A stretch of 16,080 nucleotides of DNA. Source: CAZSDU01 sp964605775 (GTDB lineage Bacteria > Bacteroidota > Bacteroidia > Bacteroidales > FEN-979). The notes under the pieces are model-generated. The model made no database searches and was not told the origin of the DNA. It worked only from the letters and a program-made list of their open reading frames with translations. Both the position numbers and the translations under genes were made by a program. The DNA lies in contig CAZSDU010000038.1 of the NCBI GenBank assembly GCA_964605775.1, positions 1 to 16,080 of the forward strand. Reading direction: 5' to 3'. The stretch's first letter is position 1, and each line of letters starts with the position of its first letter. Below are positions 15,056 through 16,080 of the stretch, piece by piece.

Positions 15056-15415
15056 TTAAGATTCTTTTTCTGCTTTTGCTTTTTCTGTTTTCAGTTTGCG
15101 CTTTTTCTCATTATAGGTTAACATGTGTTTGTCAAGCACAACGGTAAGAAAACGCAGAATCCGTTCATCACGTTTAAAAGTAACTTCCCATTCCCTGATC
15201 AGGGCGGGATCGGCTTTGAATTCAATCAGATGATAAAATCCTGTGGATTTTTTCTGGACGGGATAAGCGAGTTTTCGCAGTCCCCAGTGATCCTCGAATA
15301 CGATCTCAGCGCCTTTACTGACGAGGAACTTCTGATACTTTTCTACCGTTTCCTTCATCTGTTCATCAGACAAAACGGGAGTCATAATGAAAACGGTTTC
15401 GTACTGTTTTAACAT
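15056..15415 (-). CDS. rpsF: 30S ribosomal protein bS6
   Basis: A 119-residue bS6, first gene of the rpsF-rpsR-rplI operon. The ferredoxin-like fold is recognisable from YETVFIMTPVLSDEQMKETV at the start, the central GLRKLAYPVQKKSTGFYHLIEF (about 45-66) and RDERILRFLTVVLDKH (about 82-97). A Lys/Glu-rich tail (about 105-119) is typical of bS6. It forms a heterodimer with bS18 on the small subunit. The leader is AT-rich without an SD, and a near-consensus promoter lies about 45 bases upstream of ATG 15415. Confidence 0.97.
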   Translation of the reverse strand: MLKQYETVFIMTPVLSDEQMKETVEKYQKFLVSKGAEIVFEDHWGLRKLAYPVQKKSTGFYHLIEFKADPALIREWEVTFKRDERILRFLTVVLDKHMLTYNEKKRKLKTEKAKAEKES

Positions 15416-15457
15416 TTCTCGTTGATTTTAATTAATTTATGGTTTTAAAAAGGTTTG

Positions 15458-15488
15458 CAAAGGTAAGAGGATATTTTGAAAATACAAA
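15458..15488 (-). promoter_or_regulatory. Promoter of the rpsF-rpsR-rplI operon
   Basis: The minus strand has TTTG (15488-15485), a 19-base spacer and TACCTTTG (15465-15458), a full match to the Bacteroidetes TTTG/TAnnTTTG architecture. It lies in the gap between ispF and rpsF and predicts a start near 15452 with a leader of about 37 bases. Confidence 0.8.
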
Positions 15489-15494
15489 GGAAAT

Positions 15495-15974
15495 TTAGAC
15501 CTTTTCAATCAGGACAATGGCATATGCTGAAACTCCTTCTTCCCGGCCGATAAAACCAAGTTTTTCGCTGGTCTTTGCCTTTACGGATAGATGATCTTCA
15601 CCAATTCTCAGGATATCAGCAAGAATCTGTATCATGGAGGGGATATGGTCACTGATTTTGGGACGCTGAAGAACGATGGTCGAATCTATATTTCCAATAG
15701 AATATCCTTTGGCATTGATCATTGCCAGGGTTTTCTGAAGAAGACTTTTACTGTCGATATTTTTATACTGTTCATCATTATCCGGAAATTGATTTCCGAT
15801 ATCAGGTAATCCGGCAGCCCCTAAAAGGGCATCAATGATGGCATGAATCAATACATCGGCATCGGAATGCCCGAGGGAACCTTTTGAATGTGGAATGGTT
15901 ATCCCCCCCAGGCGTAAATCACGACCCTCTTCAAGCTTATGCGTATCAAACCCGAACCCAACGCTGAATTTCAC
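15495..15974 (-). CDS. ispF: 2-C-methyl-D-erythritol 2,4-cyclodiphosphate synthase
   Basis: IspF of the non-mevalonate (MEP) isoprenoid pathway: it cyclises CDP-methylerythritol 2-phosphate to the 2,4-cyclodiphosphate, releasing CMP. From GTG 15974 it is 159 residues, the usual family length, and starts VKFSVGFGFDTH (first residue read as Met). The metal ligands are the Asp and His of FDTH (residues 10 and 12) and the second His in GHSDADVLIH (residue 44). The C-terminal KAKTSEKLGFIGREEGV is the family signature. The frame is open seven codons further to another GTG at 15995, which lies next to the octamer array; that start would add a non-conserved MEINNEV. Neither start has a convincing SD. 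No ispD is fused or adjacent in the window. No promoter is seen between the array and the gene, so it may be transcribed from beyond the edge. Confidence 0.93.
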   Translation of the reverse strand: MKFSVGFGFDTHKLEEGRDLRLGGITIPHSKGSLGHSDADVLIHAIIDALLGAAGLPDIGNQFPDNDEQYKNIDSKSLLQKTLAMINAKGYSIGNIDSTIVLQRPKISDHIPSMIQILADILRIGEDHLSVKAKTSEKLGFIGREEGVSAYAIVLIEKV

Positions 15975-15996
15975 TACTTCATTATTTATTTCCACT

Positions 15997-16072
15997 AGCT
16001 CACCAACTCACCAGCTCACCAACTAACCAGCTCACCAACTCACCAGCTCACCAACTCACCAACTCACCAGCT
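15997..16072. repeat. Nine-unit 8-bp tandem array upstream of ispF
   Basis: Nine uninterrupted octamers with consensus A[A/G]CTCACC run from 15997 to 16068, followed by a partial AGCT. Units alternate AGCTCACC and AACTCACC for most of the array (the last two full units are both AACTCACC), with one variant AACTAACC at 16021-16028. The array begins two bases upstream of the earliest possible ispF start codon and may approach other sequence beyond the window edge. Confidence 0.95.
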
Positions 16073-16080
16073 TAATTAGC

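Noticed and set aside
15416..15457. S6:S18-binding autoregulatory leader of rpsF
   Set aside because: The leader is AT-rich, short and lacks the CCG-bearing stem-loop expected for the known motif.
15466..15494. Terminator after ispF (TATTTT-C-AAAATA palindrome)
   Set aside because: The stem is only A-T pairs with a one-base loop, and it overlaps the rpsF promoter spacer.
15997..16072. CRISPR array
   Set aside because: The units are 8 bp and contiguous, with no spacers, and there are no cas genes.

Overview
This window looks like chromosomal DNA from a Bacteroidota bacterium, probably close to Bacteroidales. Four things support that: a type IX secretion (T9SS) plug-family protein, a TamL-type BamA/TamA lipoprotein, Bacteroidetes-style promoters (TTTG, 19-20 bp, TAnnTTTG), and A-rich translation leaders that mostly lack Shine-Dalgarno (SD) sequences. 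No tRNA, rRNA, insertion sequence, phage gene or CRISPR array is visible, and no gene-free stretch exceeds about 150 bases.

Positions 1-5174 (+ strand) hold a tight five-gene operon: an outer-membrane beta-barrel, a LolA-like periplasmic protein, two FtsX/LolCE-type permeases and a LolD-type ATPase. Together they could span both membranes as a dedicated export or sorting route for a lipidic or lipoprotein cargo. The cargo is unknown. The operon converges, with a 2-base gap, on a soluble hybrid histidine kinase with three PAS domains (5177-7450, -).

The kinase is divergent from tamL (about 7563-9920, +), and a promoter -7 box is visible for each. A possible bidirectional hairpin separates tamL from a convergent lipoprotein gene with DUF4114-like and LruC-like regions (9975-12053, -), which has its own promoter.

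Positions 12154-16080 (- strand) carry, in transcription order from the right edge, ispF, the ribosomal operon rpsF-rpsR-rplI, a SpoU/TrmH-family RNA methyltransferase and the T9SS plug gene. An intrinsic terminator ends the ribosomal operon exactly at the methyltransferase start codon. rplI has an unusually perfect SD sequence.

The least expected structure is an 8-bp repeat family (A[A/G]CTCACC). It forms a nine-unit array just upstream of ispF and recurs as three units inside the methyltransferase coding sequence, in the only orientation free of stop codons.
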